A stretch of DNA of 64,000 bases. Source: Acinetobacter bouvetii DSM 14964 = CIP 107468 (GTDB taxonomy: Bacteria; Pseudomonadota; Gammaproteobacteria; Pseudomonadales; Moraxellaceae). Each line of letters begins with the position of its first letter. Position 1 is the stretch's first letter. The notes under the pieces were generated by a model. It searched no databases and was not told where the DNA came from. It saw nothing but the letters and a program-made list of their open reading frames with translations. The translations under genes were made by a program, and so were the position numbers. The stretch is from assembly GCF_000368865.1 (NCBI RefSeq), contig NZ_KB849727.1, positions 734,745 through 798,744 of the forward strand. Reading direction: 5' to 3'. Shown here one piece after another: positions 44,986 to 53,720 of this stretch.

Positions 44986-45347
44986 TTAAACTCAATAAAA
45001 TCATTTTTATACTACGTCTTTCGGTCAGCTTTTCATGTATTTTTTTGCAATGCAAATTTAAAAATTCCAATCAAAACGCTGTTAAAGGCCTCACCAAATT
45101 TCGAAACTAAGAATGTCGAATACTGATTTTGCTGCAACCAGCAATCCACAATACTACTTTATTGTGCTTTTTCAAATTTTACATGCAGCTCCGATACGCT
45201 CAACCTCATACCTGCAGACAAGATTTATTTTTCGATAAAAATATCAAAAAAGATCGTTTTAATATTTAAAAATTCCAGCGCCCGCTTCTAGCAGCCTGTC
45301 CGCCGCTTATTCTATACTCAGACAACAATAACATTAAAAGAATCATC
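44986..45347. other. Intergenic region between the TelA locus and the duplicated-domain gene
   Basis: AT-rich, no gene seen. TATACT at 45313-45318 is the best -10 candidate for the gene at 45348 but its -35 is weak. No strong hairpin. Confidence 0.35.
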
Positions 45348-46949
45348 ATGATAACCAATTATTTAAAAAATGAATCTGCTGCTCACACATCAGCGACACA
45401 GCGTATGCAAGACATACGTCAGCGCTTTAAAAATGCAGATCATCAATATGAGTTTTATATTGCAAATGCATTTAATACCGTCAATTTTGATCAAAGCTTT
45501 GAAAGCTTCCAACGGCTTGATCAATTATTTACTGCTTTCAAAAATCAAATTGGTGTCTTAGACATCCGGCATGATGCTGACCCGAGCCAATCAAATAGTT
45601 TAATGCTGATTGCCAGCCATTTAGGTCAATTTTTAGCAGAACGCACTTCTACACCTGAGCAGTGGTTTTCACGCGAAGAATTAAAACAAAATTTGCCGCA
45701 AAATAATGTGTCATTGCCTGAATCTTTTTTATATGACTATGCCCTCGTCTTAACCAATAAAATTGTTTTCCCACTCTTGGTCACGCATCAATACTTTAAA
45801 CAAGCAGATAATGCACAGCCTTTTAGTCAGCACATTGAAAGCGAAATTTTGAATCATCTGATTATGAGCGGCGAAGAAAAAAATAAAATTGCTGAAGAAA
45901 TGCATGCTTTGCAAAATATGTATCAAAAGAATTACACGCTGAATTGTGGCAGCGCCTTTCTAAAATTGGTTGAAATTTCTAATTTGGACTATTCCCTGCA
46001 GAGTCTAGACCGCTTAGATGAATTAATGCGTGAACTGCGTCAAAACTATATTGCCTCTGCCGAAAAGTTTCTTTCAGATCAAAGCAACTTTTACTTTGTC
46101 TTATTCCTCAGCGGTTACTTAGGCCGTGTCATTGCTCAGCATGCAGGGACATCTCTAAGATGGCTTAATCCACAACAAGTCAGCCAAATGATTGGCAGTG
46201 AAATTGCGCCGCAATTGCAAACTTGCCGTGTTGCACAAATTCACAATCAAGTGTTTTTTACGACAGGCCATATCGCTGATTTTCTATTTGCACCCGTGAT
46301 TCAAACCAGCTCATTGCAATATGCCAAACAAATCATCAATGATATTTTAAAAGTCCGCACACCGCTCTATTTGGCGCATCCATCAAAAAGTTCAACTTAT
46401 CAAACCTCTGTCTTTCATGATGTTTTACATCAGGCTGGCTTTTTACTCGGCTATGTTTTTCAATTTATTCATGGTGTCATGCCTAGGCACGATCCAAATG
46501 CCAGTATGGATCCGACCAGCTTCCCGCCAGGGAATACCTTTATTAAACATATGGATGGGCCAGACGCCGGCTTAAAACAGCTCGAACTTAACCCGCAAGA
46601 TTATCCTTATAATGTAATGGCTTATGAAATGTATGCTTGTTTGCCTCACCTGAGAACCGATGCGATTTCGTTGCATATACGCCAGTATGGAGAACATGCA
46701 ATCAATTTACACGTGGTTGTACCTTATTTTCCTGTTTTCGACTACCGCGGTTTTCAAATTCTTCAACCTTATTTAAGTGCTTGCGATAGTAAGACGGAAC
46801 AGGAAATGCCTTTGATTTTAGAAAATATGCAGGCTTTTTTTGATGGCATTCATACCTTTGAAATGCCGCTTCCAACTGAACGAAAAGTTTGGGCAGCACA
46901 TTACAAGCCGGCATCACATCCTTACCCGCAAAATTTTAGTCAAAACTAA
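45348..46949 (+). CDS. Hypothetical protein with an internally duplicated domain
   Basis: A 533-residue soluble protein. Two copies of a helical module are visible: copy 1 (about 35-155) has SFESFQRLDQLFTAF, then SLMLIASHLGQFLAERT and WFSREEL; copy 2 (about 205-330) has SLQSLDRLDELMREL, then YFVLFLSGYLGRVIAQHAG and WLNPQQV. The shared pattern is S-x-x-S-[FL]-x-RLD-x-L followed by a glycine-containing helix LG-x-[FV]-[LI]-A. The C-terminal 190 residues form a separate region (PTSFPPGNTFIKHMDGPDAG, MAYEMYACLPHLR). No signal peptide. Family unrecognised; function unknown. Single gene, ended by a good terminator. Confidence 0.6.
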   Translation: MITNYLKNESAAHTSATQRMQDIRQRFKNADHQYEFYIANAFNTVNFDQSFESFQRLDQLFTAFKNQIGVLDIRHDADPSQSNSLMLIASHLGQFLAERTSTPEQWFSREELKQNLPQNNVSLPESFLYDYALVLTNKIVFPLLVTHQYFKQADNAQPFSQHIESEILNHLIMSGEEKNKIAEEMHALQNMYQKNYTLNCGSAFLKLVEISNLDYSLQSLDRLDELMRELRQNYIASAEKFLSDQSNFYFVLFLSGYLGRVIAQHAGTSLRWLNPQQVSQMIGSEIAPQLQTCRVAQIHNQVFFTTGHIADFLFAPVIQTSSLQYAKQIINDILKVRTPLYLAHPSKSSTYQTSVFHDVLHQAGFLLGYVFQFIHGVMPRHDPNASMDPTSFPPGNTFIKHMDGPDAGLKQLELNPQDYPYNVMAYEMYACLPHLRTDAISLHIRQYGEHAINLHVVVPYFPVFDYRGFQILQPYLSACDSKTEQEMPLILENMQAFFDGIHTFEMPLPTERKVWAAHYKPASHPYPQNFSQN

Positions 46950-46957
46950 AATATAAA

Positions 46958-46987
46958 AAACTCCAGATTGGGTTAAATCTGGAGTTT
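46958..46987 (+). terminator. Rho-independent terminator
   Basis: AAACTCCAGATT (46958-46969) pairs with AATCTGGAGTTT (46976-46987) around a six-base loop, nine bases after the stop at 46949. Confidence 0.85.
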
Positions 46988-47036
46988 CTTATCAATAATT
47001 TACCTATTACGGCGCAGTGCTTACCACTTGCTGTAA

Positions 47037-47441
47037 TTATAAATAATTGCCTTCACGCTCTGGCTGATATAGCACTTTTTCGATTTTAACTTTCATAATA
47101 TGGCCATCCGGCTGCGGCCATTCAATTTCTTGACCTTCAGATAAGCCTAGAATCGCGGCACCCACAGGCGCCAGCACATTGACTTGGCCTTTCTCTCCGA
47201 TGAATTCATGCGGATAAACCAGCGTGATTTCCGTCGGCTCAATAGCAGGCGCAATCGTAATTAAAACTTTCGCATTCATGCTGACAACATTGGCTGGCAC
47301 ATCTTGAGGCGCCACCACCTCTGCACGCGCCATTTCTTCTTCCAAATGCTCCATGGTCGGCGTCAACTTAGATTGATGTTCCAGCATGGTTTCTAATCGA
47401 TGCAGGTCTTGCTCAGAAAGAATGATGTTCGGTTTTGTCAT
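47037..47441 (-). CDS. rnk: Nucleoside diphosphate kinase regulator Rnk
   Basis: A 134-residue GreA/GreB relative: a short N-terminal coiled coil (LSEQDLHRLETMLEHQ) and a C-terminal FKBP-like domain (VTLVYPHEF-type strand, VNVLAPVGAAILGLSEGQEIEWP). Rnk binds RNA polymerase in the secondary channel region without cleavage activity and affects nucleotide pools. Start at MTKPNII, with GGA nine bases upstream; an ATG two codons earlier lies too close to the ribosome site. Confidence 0.88.
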   Translation of the reverse strand: MTKPNIILSEQDLHRLETMLEHQSKLTPTMEHLEEEMARAEVVAPQDVPANVVSMNAKVLITIAPAIEPTEITLVYPHEFIGEKGQVNVLAPVGAAILGLSEGQEIEWPQPDGHIMKVKIEKVLYQPEREGNYL

Positions 47442-47574
47442 CTGCATTTTCCTTTGAATCTTATCTACCCGTCAAAATAGCAGCAGTCTAATTATAAAGT
47501 TATAAGTACTTTCATTCTGTTATAGCAGAATTTCATGAAAAGCAGCTAGTAAATACTTTTACTGCGGCCATAAA

Positions 47575-47596
47575 AAAAGCCCCTTGAGGGGCTTTT
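47575..47596 (-). terminator. Rho-independent terminator of glyA
   Basis: AAAAGCCCC (47575-47583) pairs with GGGGCTTTT (47588-47596) around TTGA, 13 bases after the glyA stop; U-run on the minus strand. Confidence 0.9.
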
Positions 47597-47608
47597 CTCA
47601 AGTCAAAC

Positions 47609-48865
47609 TTATTTCGCGTAAACTGGGAATTTCGCGCAAACCGCTTCAACTTTTGCTTTCACAGTATTGATCACGGCTTCATCGCCTTTCGCATCCAAAA
47701 TGTCTGCGATCCAGCCAGCCAAGTCACGCACTTCAGCTTCGCCGAAACCGCGGGTGGTTACTGCAGGCGTACCGATACGGATGCCTGAAGTCACAAATGG
47801 AGAACGCGGATCGTTTGGAACAGAGTTCTTATTCACAGTAATGTGAGCTGCGCCTAACCAAGCGTCAGCTTCTTTACCAGTGATGTCACCTTGTTTGATT
47901 AAAGACAACAAGAACAGGTGGTTTTCTGTGCCGCCAGAAACAACGTCATAGCCGCGTGCAATTAATACTTCAGCCATTGCTTTAGCATTTACGACAACTT
48001 GCTTTTGGTATTCTTTGTATTCAGGCGCCATCGCTTCTTTAAAGCAGATTGCTTTCGCCGCTACAGCGTGAACCAAAGGACCGCCTTGGTTGCCAGGGAA
48101 TACAGCTGACTGTAATTTTTTCTCAATTTCTTCGTTTGCTTTCGCAAGGATTAAGCCTGAACGCGGGCCGCGAAGTGTTTTATGAGTCGTTGTAGTCGTT
48201 ACGTCAGCAATTTGCACTGGGCTTGGGTATACGCCAGCAGCAACAAGGCCAGCAACGTGAGCCATATCTACAAACAGGTAAGCGCCAACTTTATCCGCGA
48301 TGTCACGGAAACGCTGCCAGTCAACGATTTGGCTGTACGCAGAGAAACCAGCAACGATCATGCGCGGTTTGTGTTCTTCTGCTAAACGTTCAACTTCTTC
48401 GTAATCGATTTCACCCGTTTCTGGGTTCAAACCGTATTGAATTGCATTGTAAGTTTTACCAGAGAAGCTGACTTTAGCACCGTGAGTCAAGTGACCGCCG
48501 TGAGCCAAGCTCATGCCCAACACTGTATCGCCTGGGTTAAGAAGCGCTAAATAAACCGCTGAGTTCGCTTGCGAACCTGCATGCGGCTGAACGTTTGCAT
48601 AGTCAGCGCCGAAAAGTTCTTTAGCACGGTCAATCGCTAATTGTTCAATTACGTCTACATATTCGCAGCCGCCGTAATAGCGTTTGCCTGGGTAGCCTTC
48701 CGCATATTTGTTAGTGAGTTTTGACCCTTGAGCTTCCATTACTGCTGGTGAGCAGTAGTTTTCTGAAGCGATGAGTTCGATGTGCGCTTCTTGGCGGGCA
48801 TCTTCTTGAGAAATTGCTTTCGCGATTTCTGGATCAAATTCAGCAATAGAGATGTTGGCAAACAT
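47609..48865 (-). CDS. glyA: Serine hydroxymethyltransferase
   Basis: A 418-residue PLP enzyme that converts serine and tetrahydrofolate to glycine and 5,10-methylene-tetrahydrofolate. [46 protein letters not shown] loop and [17 protein letters not shown] (PLP lysine) are complete. Strongly biased codon use suggests high expression. Single gene with its own terminator. Confidence 0.97.
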   Translation of the reverse strand: MFANISIAEFDPEIAKAISQEDARQEAHIELIASENYCSPAVMEAQGSKLTNKYAEGYPGKRYYGGCEYVDVIEQLAIDRAKELFGADYANVQPHAGSQANSAVYLALLNPGDTVLGMSLAHGGHLTHGAKVSFSGKTYNAIQYGLNPETGEIDYEEVERLAEEHKPRMIVAGFSAYSQIVDWQRFRDIADKVGAYLFVDMAHVAGLVAAGVYPSPVQIADVTTTTTHKTLRGPRSGLILAKANEEIEKKLQSAVFPGNQGGPLVHAVAAKAICFKEAMAPEYKEYQKQVVVNAKAMAEVLIARGYDVVSGGTENHLFLLSLIKQGDITGKEADAWLGAAHITVNKNSVPNDPRSPFVTSGIRIGTPAVTTRGFGEAEVRDLAGWIADILDAKGDEAVINTVKAKVEAVCAKFPVYAK

Positions 48866-48973
48866 TAGCGAGGTCCTATTAAATTAGGGCTTTTAAGCCG
48901 TGCTAAGATTGGCGCGTATTGTAGCATGAAGTTTATAAATTTTGAGAAGGATGTTTGCTCAGTTTTAAATAAA

Positions 48974-49008
48974 AAAATGCCCATCTTCGTCAGAAAGATG
49001 AGCATTTT
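48974..49008 (-). terminator. Rho-independent terminator of the lipase-like gene
   Basis: AAAATGC and CATCTT (48974-48987) pair with AAGATG and GCATTTT (ending 49008) with one mismatch; on the minus strand seven U residues follow. Confidence 0.8.
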
Positions 49009-49020
49009 ATTTAAATCAAG

Positions 49021-50280
49021 TTATTGAATTGGCATGAAAGATTTTACATCCAGTACAATTTCATCCCAATTGTCTGTATAAACTGTTCCATGATTCCATT
49101 TTGGGTCAATTGAATTATCACTATCAGTGACGTAATTAATGTTGGTTCCTTTTGCTTTTGCAGCCTGTACGAGAATATCTGTCACTTGCTTTGGCACAGT
49201 ATCATCATTAGAACCCTGATAAATGAAAATTGGAGTATTCAATTTTATCAGTAAAGGCTGTGAATCATTTTCTAAGAATTTTTTAACCTCTGGAATAGCC
49301 GTCATAAAGTTTGGCTGTGTACGCGGATAATTATCTAAAGTCCCATATTTGGTTTTATATAGCATCATTGCACCACCTAGCTTCTGGCCAAGAACATCAT
49401 AACAAATGGTTTCAGCCTCAGCCGCCACCAGATCTGTTGGTGATGCAAATACTTCACTATATTTCAAAGTTGGATGCGGATTTCTTAATCCAGCAGTAAT
49501 CAGGGCTGTAAATGTATCTAAAGGGGCAAGAATGCTGATTTTAGTGTCTAAGTCAGCTTCAAGTGCGGCTTTTTGCTCACCGCCATTTAAAATTGAACTT
49601 AAATAAGACGCAGGCGCTACAGCAACTGTGCCTTTATAAGTTAACTGAGCACGAGAGGCATATTGCGCTGCTCCCAGTGCCGCCTGCCCGCCCTGAGAAT
49701 GCCCAACAACAGCCCATCTTTTTTCAGTCGTATTACCCAAGTTTTTACTGGCAGCGACCACGGCATCGGTAATGGAATATGCCTCACTTTTTAAATTTAA
49801 GAAAGGATGCAGCTCTTTACCGCTTGGCTCACCTAAACCTTCATAATCAGGCGCAACTACGGCATATCCAGCGGCTAAAAGTTTCGCAATGAAATATTCA
49901 TTGCCCTTCAGACCTTGCTGACTTGGCGCACAAGCATCCGCTACACCCGTTGTACCATGCGCCCAAGCTACTATTGGCCAGCCTCCGGCTGGTTTTATTC
50001 CTTTCGGCGTAAATACAAGCGCAGTAGCTTGAGTCTCAGTTCCATTCACGCCCAGCATTTTATATGTCATCAATGTACGAGAAGCGCTTGCACTATCTAA
50101 TACTGTATTTGTATTTGCGTTGGCATCAACATAAACCTGTGTTTTCACCACAGGATTTACAATATTATTTTTTGGGATTCCATCATCCACAACATATGTC
50201 GAATCTCCCCCATCGCCGCTGCCGCAGGCCGTGAGCAAAAATGCGCTGCTGATTAACACCGTTAAGACATGTTTTTTCAT
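49021..50280 (-). CDS. Secreted alpha/beta hydrolase lipoprotein (secretory lipase-like)
   Basis: A 419-residue lipoprotein. The signal MKKHVLTVLISSAFLLTACG has an LTAC lipobox. The catalytic domain has VAWAHGTTGVADACAPS, the nucleophile elbow GHSQGGQAAL, an acid in YQGSNDDTVP and a terminal histidine in WNHGTVY. The pattern matches the secretory lipase family (LIP, as in fungal secreted lipases) and related cutinase-like hydrolases, so a lipid ester is the likely substrate. AAGGA lies seven bases before the chosen ATG; the frame is open six codons further. Confidence 0.82.
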   Translation of the reverse strand: MKKHVLTVLISSAFLLTACGSGDGGDSTYVVDDGIPKNNIVNPVVKTQVYVDANANTNTVLDSASASRTLMTYKMLGVNGTETQATALVFTPKGIKPAGGWPIVAWAHGTTGVADACAPSQQGLKGNEYFIAKLLAAGYAVVAPDYEGLGEPSGKELHPFLNLKSEAYSITDAVVAASKNLGNTTEKRWAVVGHSQGGQAALGAAQYASRAQLTYKGTVAVAPASYLSSILNGGEQKAALEADLDTKISILAPLDTFTALITAGLRNPHPTLKYSEVFASPTDLVAAEAETICYDVLGQKLGGAMMLYKTKYGTLDNYPRTQPNFMTAIPEVKKFLENDSQPLLIKLNTPIFIYQGSNDDTVPKQVTDILVQAAKAKGTNINYVTDSDNSIDPKWNHGTVYTDNWDEIVLDVKSFMPIQ

Positions 50281-50724
50281 TTTACGTTCCTTCGCCATTT
50301 GCTTGTTATTAATTTTGATTTAACAGTATGTATTACCTGTTATTTCGACTGAACACAATAGCTTTTAAGATCGATGGTATCGCAATCCTAAATTTTCTTA
50401 TATCACATTGTTTTTAATATTTTTATTTAAAACACAATGACAAAATTAATCCAATCCGCTGGCCGCAGCACAATTCTGCCAAATACGTGAACGTATGATG
50501 TAAAGCCGCAGATCGCTCATCAACAAAGCAAATTGCTTTAAGCCTGCCCATTGGCTGATCCCCGCAGTAAATCCGCAGCAATCAATCAGGGCTAAAAAAT
50601 TTGAATACAATCGCTTGATCAAAGATTCTAGTCCGACAGAAGTATCAAAAAAACTAAAGGCTCATAAATGCACAATCTTTAATGCGCTGATGACATAAAG
50701 CCCCGCTAATTCTTTAACTACGGT
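50281..50724. other. Intergenic region, no gene seen
   Basis: AT-rich spacer between divergent genes; short frames only. I see no strong hairpin or palindrome here. Confidence 0.35.
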
Positions 50725-50753
50725 TTGTCAATAACTTAGGCAAATGATAAATT
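50725..50753 (+). promoter_or_regulatory. Sigma-70 promoter of the ExoX-like gene
   Basis: TTGTCA (50725-50730) and TAAATT (50748-50753) with an ideal 17-base spacer, 36 bases before the start codon. Confidence 0.6.
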
Positions 50754-50788
50754 GAACGTTTTAATACACTCTCCTGATGGAATAGGTT

Positions 50789-51487
50789 ATGCAAGCCATA
50801 ATTCTCGATACCGAAACTCATACTTTAAATGGCCAGCCGATTGAAATTGCATATGCGCCTATTCAAATTTCAAACCACAAAATTACTTTAGATAAGTCCC
50901 AGCTTTTTGATCAGCTGTATAGCGTTGATGAACCCATCTCATTTGCAGCCATGGCGGTGCATCATATTCTAGAATCTGATCTAGAAAATAAGCCCCATTA
51001 CACAACCTTCAAGCTGCCTGAAGATACGCTGTATATTATTGGCCACAATATTGATTATGACATCCGCGCTTTAGAAAAATGCGGGGTAGATTCAACCCGC
51101 ATTAAAGCCATCTGCACGCTTGCTTTAGCACGCTTAGTCTGGCCGGATGCCGAAGCGCACAATATATCCGCGCTCATTTACATGATCAGCAAAGGCAGCG
51201 AAAAAGCGCGTGAAATGATCCGTAAAGCGCACCGTGCCGACATGGACATCATTTTGACAGCAAATATTTTAATGCATATTGTTCATCACTTAAAAATCAA
51301 CAGCATTGAAGAACTGTATGCAGCGTCTGAAGATGCCCGCATTCCGCGCAGCATTAATTTCGGCAAACACCGCGGCACAGCCATTGCTGATTTGCCGGCA
51401 GATTATGTGCAATGGCTGATGCGTCAGGAAGATTTGGACCCTTATCTGCGCAAAGCGCTGGAAAATACAGCAATCACAACGCTTTAA
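50789..51487 (+). CDS. DEDDh 3'-5' exonuclease, ExoX/DnaQ-like
   Basis: A 232-residue nuclease. Exo I is LDTETHT, Exo II is GHNIDYDIRAL, and Exo III is KAHRADMDIIL, giving the Asp-Glu-Asp-His-Asp set of DEDDh exonucleases. The C-terminal 45 residues (INFGKHRGTAIADLPADYVQWLMRQ) form the small module found at the end of ExoX proteins. ExoX degrades DNA 3'-5' in repair and recombination. Role here is inferred from this likeness. Confidence 0.82.
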   Translation: MQAIILDTETHTLNGQPIEIAYAPIQISNHKITLDKSQLFDQLYSVDEPISFAAMAVHHILESDLENKPHYTTFKLPEDTLYIIGHNIDYDIRALEKCGVDSTRIKAICTLALARLVWPDAEAHNISALIYMISKGSEKAREMIRKAHRADMDIILTANILMHIVHHLKINSIEELYAASEDARIPRSINFGKHRGTAIADLPADYVQWLMRQEDLDPYLRKALENTAITTL

Positions 51488-51586
51488 TGATTTAAAGTCC
51501 TCAACGGCATTGTCATAAAAGCTTCATGCAAGTGTAATTTTCACACAATATGATGGGCCTTAATTTATTGGGGAATAAATTAAGGC

Positions 51587-52231
51587 ATGGATACATTTTA
51601 TAAAACTGAATTGGGTTTCCGCACACTCAAGCTTCGCGATCTGCCGCTGAATGCCAGACAGCGGAGGCTGCTGGTGCTGATCGGCACAGATGATTTTTCG
51701 GCTTTGAATACAGCCATGAAGCATCGCATTGCAGAGCCTGACTTACTGCAGCAATTGATTGATTTGGGTTTAATTTTTAAAGAAGAAAATCAGGCCGAAC
51801 CGCTGCAGAAACAGGAAGAAGCATCCGTTGAGCCGCAGCCCCAAATTTTAACGCAGCCTTCCGAAATTCATACGGCTTTAAATGTTCCATCCTCTACAGC
51901 AACTGAGGATTATTCTTTTCAGCTGGAAAAGGCTCAACCTGCAACTGGGCCAGCGCAGCCCATCAGCGCTGCAGATGGGCCAATCGAACCTTTAAGCCCT
52001 TTGGCTTTTGATGAATTGAAGCAATTTATGATGCAGCACCTGCAGCAGTATTGCGGCTTAATGGCCAAACAGCTGATACTGAATATTCAAGCGGCGGAGC
52101 AGGTTTCACAGCTGAAAATGTGCCAAATCCAATGGATTACCCTGCTGCAGGAATCACGGATTGTGCCAAAATTGCTGAATCATGCTTTGCAGCAAGTGAA
52201 TCTGAGCATGCGCAAGCTTCAATCCGCTTGA
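51587..52231 (+). CDS. Hypothetical three-part protein, unknown function
   Basis: A 214-residue protein. Residues 1-65 are basic and compact (FRTLKLRDLPLNARQRRLLVLIGTDDFSALN), suggestive of a small helical or winged-helix domain. Residues about 66-140 are a Pro/Gln/Glu-rich low-complexity linker. Residues 145-214 are helical (LKQFMMQHLQQYCGLMAKQLILNIQ). An AAGG site precedes the start. No family recognised; an N-terminal DNA-binding role is only a guess. Confidence 0.6.
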   Translation: MDTFYKTELGFRTLKLRDLPLNARQRRLLVLIGTDDFSALNTAMKHRIAEPDLLQQLIDLGLIFKEENQAEPLQKQEEASVEPQPQILTQPSEIHTALNVPSSTATEDYSFQLEKAQPATGPAQPISAADGPIEPLSPLAFDELKQFMMQHLQQYCGLMAKQLILNIQAAEQVSQLKMCQIQWITLLQESRIVPKLLNHALQQVNLSMRKLQSA

Positions 52232-52477
52232 TTTTTGCCGTTGCAAAACATTTCGAACTAAGAGTTATTTCATCGGCTCTCATTCAAAAAATGACTTAAT
52301 AGCTTATTAAATTTTTACAGATAAAATCTTATCTTCATGAATTTTATTTCTTTTTAGCAGTTCAATTTAAAACTCCCATTTTATAATTTTTTTACTACGA
52401 CTTTGTTTTAATGGTTTATTTGAGCCATTCAGAGCATATATAGGCTAGAAGATATTTTTGGGGGAGCATTTGGAGTT

Positions 52478-52837
52478 ATGGCGTATTATTTGCAGTTTGA
52501 CACGTTTGATAATCCTATGCAGCTCAGCAAAGTGGGCAATTGGATTATTACATTTTTAAGCCCTCAAGATGACTTAGCCCATATTCAGCTGGCCATTACG
52601 CATGTGCTGCCGCGCCAAGTATGTGATCATCTGCAGCCGCGTCGTCTCATTATGCACAACAGCCCGGCCGACAATTTTTGGAAAATTGAGAATATTGAAT
52701 GCTTTGACAGCAGCTTAAATCAAGAACTGGTTTTTTTGCCTGAATCCCCGCAGGCACAGACAGTTATACAAACCATCTTAAAAGAATTTGAGCGATATGA
52801 TGTCTGTGTCAATATTAAGCAAGACGTTAACCTATAG
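52478..52837 (+). CDS. Hypothetical protein, unknown function
   Basis: A 119-residue soluble protein (MAYYLQFDTFDNPMQLSKVGNWIITFLSPQ...). The ribosome site GGAG lies only three bases from the ATG, with an extra GGGGGAG further upstream. Mixed alpha/beta composition, no signal peptide, no recognisable motif. A terminator follows at 52924. It lies 246 bases after the previous gene and likely has its own promoter. Confidence 0.55.
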   Translation: MAYYLQFDTFDNPMQLSKVGNWIITFLSPQDDLAHIQLAITHVLPRQVCDHLQPRRLIMHNSPADNFWKIENIECFDSSLNQELVFLPESPQAQTVIQTILKEFERYDVCVNIKQDVNL

Positions 52838-52923
52838 GCAGTCAATTGTTATCGAATGCCGGCCTAAAAGACCCTTCAGACATTGAGGCAATAAAAACTG
52901 AATTGACGGCAGATTGGAAAATA

Positions 52924-52953
52924 AAAAAACTCACCTGTTGAAGTGAGTTTTTT
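52924..52953. terminator. Bidirectional Rho-independent terminator
   Basis: AAAAAACTCAC (52924-52934) pairs with GTGAGTTTTTT (52943-52953), serving the gene at 52478 and the convergent gene at 52975. Confidence 0.87.
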
Positions 52954-52974
52954 TTAACATCGTATCTGATTGAA

Positions 52975-53181
52975 TTAAGCTTCAATCACTTTGTAAATGC
53001 TGGATGAATTTTGGCTTTCGAATAACAGCTCAATACTCGGTAAAATCACTTCTCCATCTACCACAATATGTTCAATTCTTTTAATCATATCCTGAGTTTC
53101 AGACGCCGAATTTAGCAAGGCTTGGGCATCGACAATTTGGCTATACTGATTCTTCACTTTAATATCAATCATATTGGTCAT
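52975..53181 (-). CDS. Small hypothetical protein
   Basis: A 68-residue soluble protein from MTNMIDIKVKNQYSQIVDAQ; AGAG eight bases before this ATG decides the start among four in-frame ATGs, and the longer frame to 53268 is not gene-like. It ends LPSIELLFESQNSSSIYKVIEA. No family recognised. It lies just downstream of the candidate small RNA terminator. Confidence 0.5.
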   Translation of the reverse strand: MTNMIDIKVKNQYSQIVDAQALLNSASETQDMIKRIEHIVVDGEVILPSIELLFESQNSSSIYKVIEA

Positions 53182-53392
53182 AGTCATTACTCTATTTCTT
53201 TGAATTAGCATTTTTATAGCACATGCCCCGATCTTCACCTTCGCAAAAAATGTTAGATTTCTTGGCATTGTAACTGAATAAAAATTTAATTAACTATAAA
53301 TCAATAAGATAATAAATCACTCTGTAAATTGTATGACAATAACTCACCTTTTATTGCTGTTTATCTATAAATACCGCCTAGAAAACAGGCAT

Positions 53393-53530
53393 TAAAAAAG
53401 CCCGCATTGCTGCGGGCTCTATGTTGGAAGGCTAGTGCTGATTTTTTGTCTTAACCGAAGTTTGCGACTCAATTAGCTGTCATTGATCCGTCCAACTCAT
53501 AGTAGCGTCTTTTGTTTTACGACCTACTGT
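53393..53530 (-). ncRNA. Candidate small RNA on the minus strand, about 140 nt
   Basis: Starting about seven bases after the -10 box at 53537-53542, a minus-strand transcript would end at the terminator stem AGCCCGCA (53399-53406) / TGCGGGCT (53411-53418) with a U-run from the A tract at 53393-53398. Inside are imperfect paired segments around GTAG/CTAC and two GGA motifs. The only reading frames are a six-codon and a four-codon peptide. The RNA lies in the 500-base gap between a small hypothetical gene and the glutamate dehydrogenase gene. It could instead be processed from the 3' end of the hut-gdh transcript, but its own promoter argues against that. Confidence 0.5.
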
Positions 53531-53536
53531 AGTATC

Positions 53537-53564
53537 AATATAGCACTGTATTTTCTGCTGGCAA
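53537..53564 (-). promoter_or_regulatory. Promoter of the minus-strand candidate small RNA
   Basis: On the minus strand TTGCCA (53559-53564), a 16-base spacer and TATATT (53537-53542). Confidence 0.55.
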
Positions 53565-53720
53565 GAGGCTTTTACACTTCGGCACAATCACTCAAAATAA
53601 ATACAATTGAAATTCTGAAGTATAAGGCGGATAATACATTCGCATTAATATTGCTTCGCACCAATCACCTTAAACAGCTGATTTTTCAATGTAAAAAAGC
53701 TGCTCAAAATATTCAAACCC

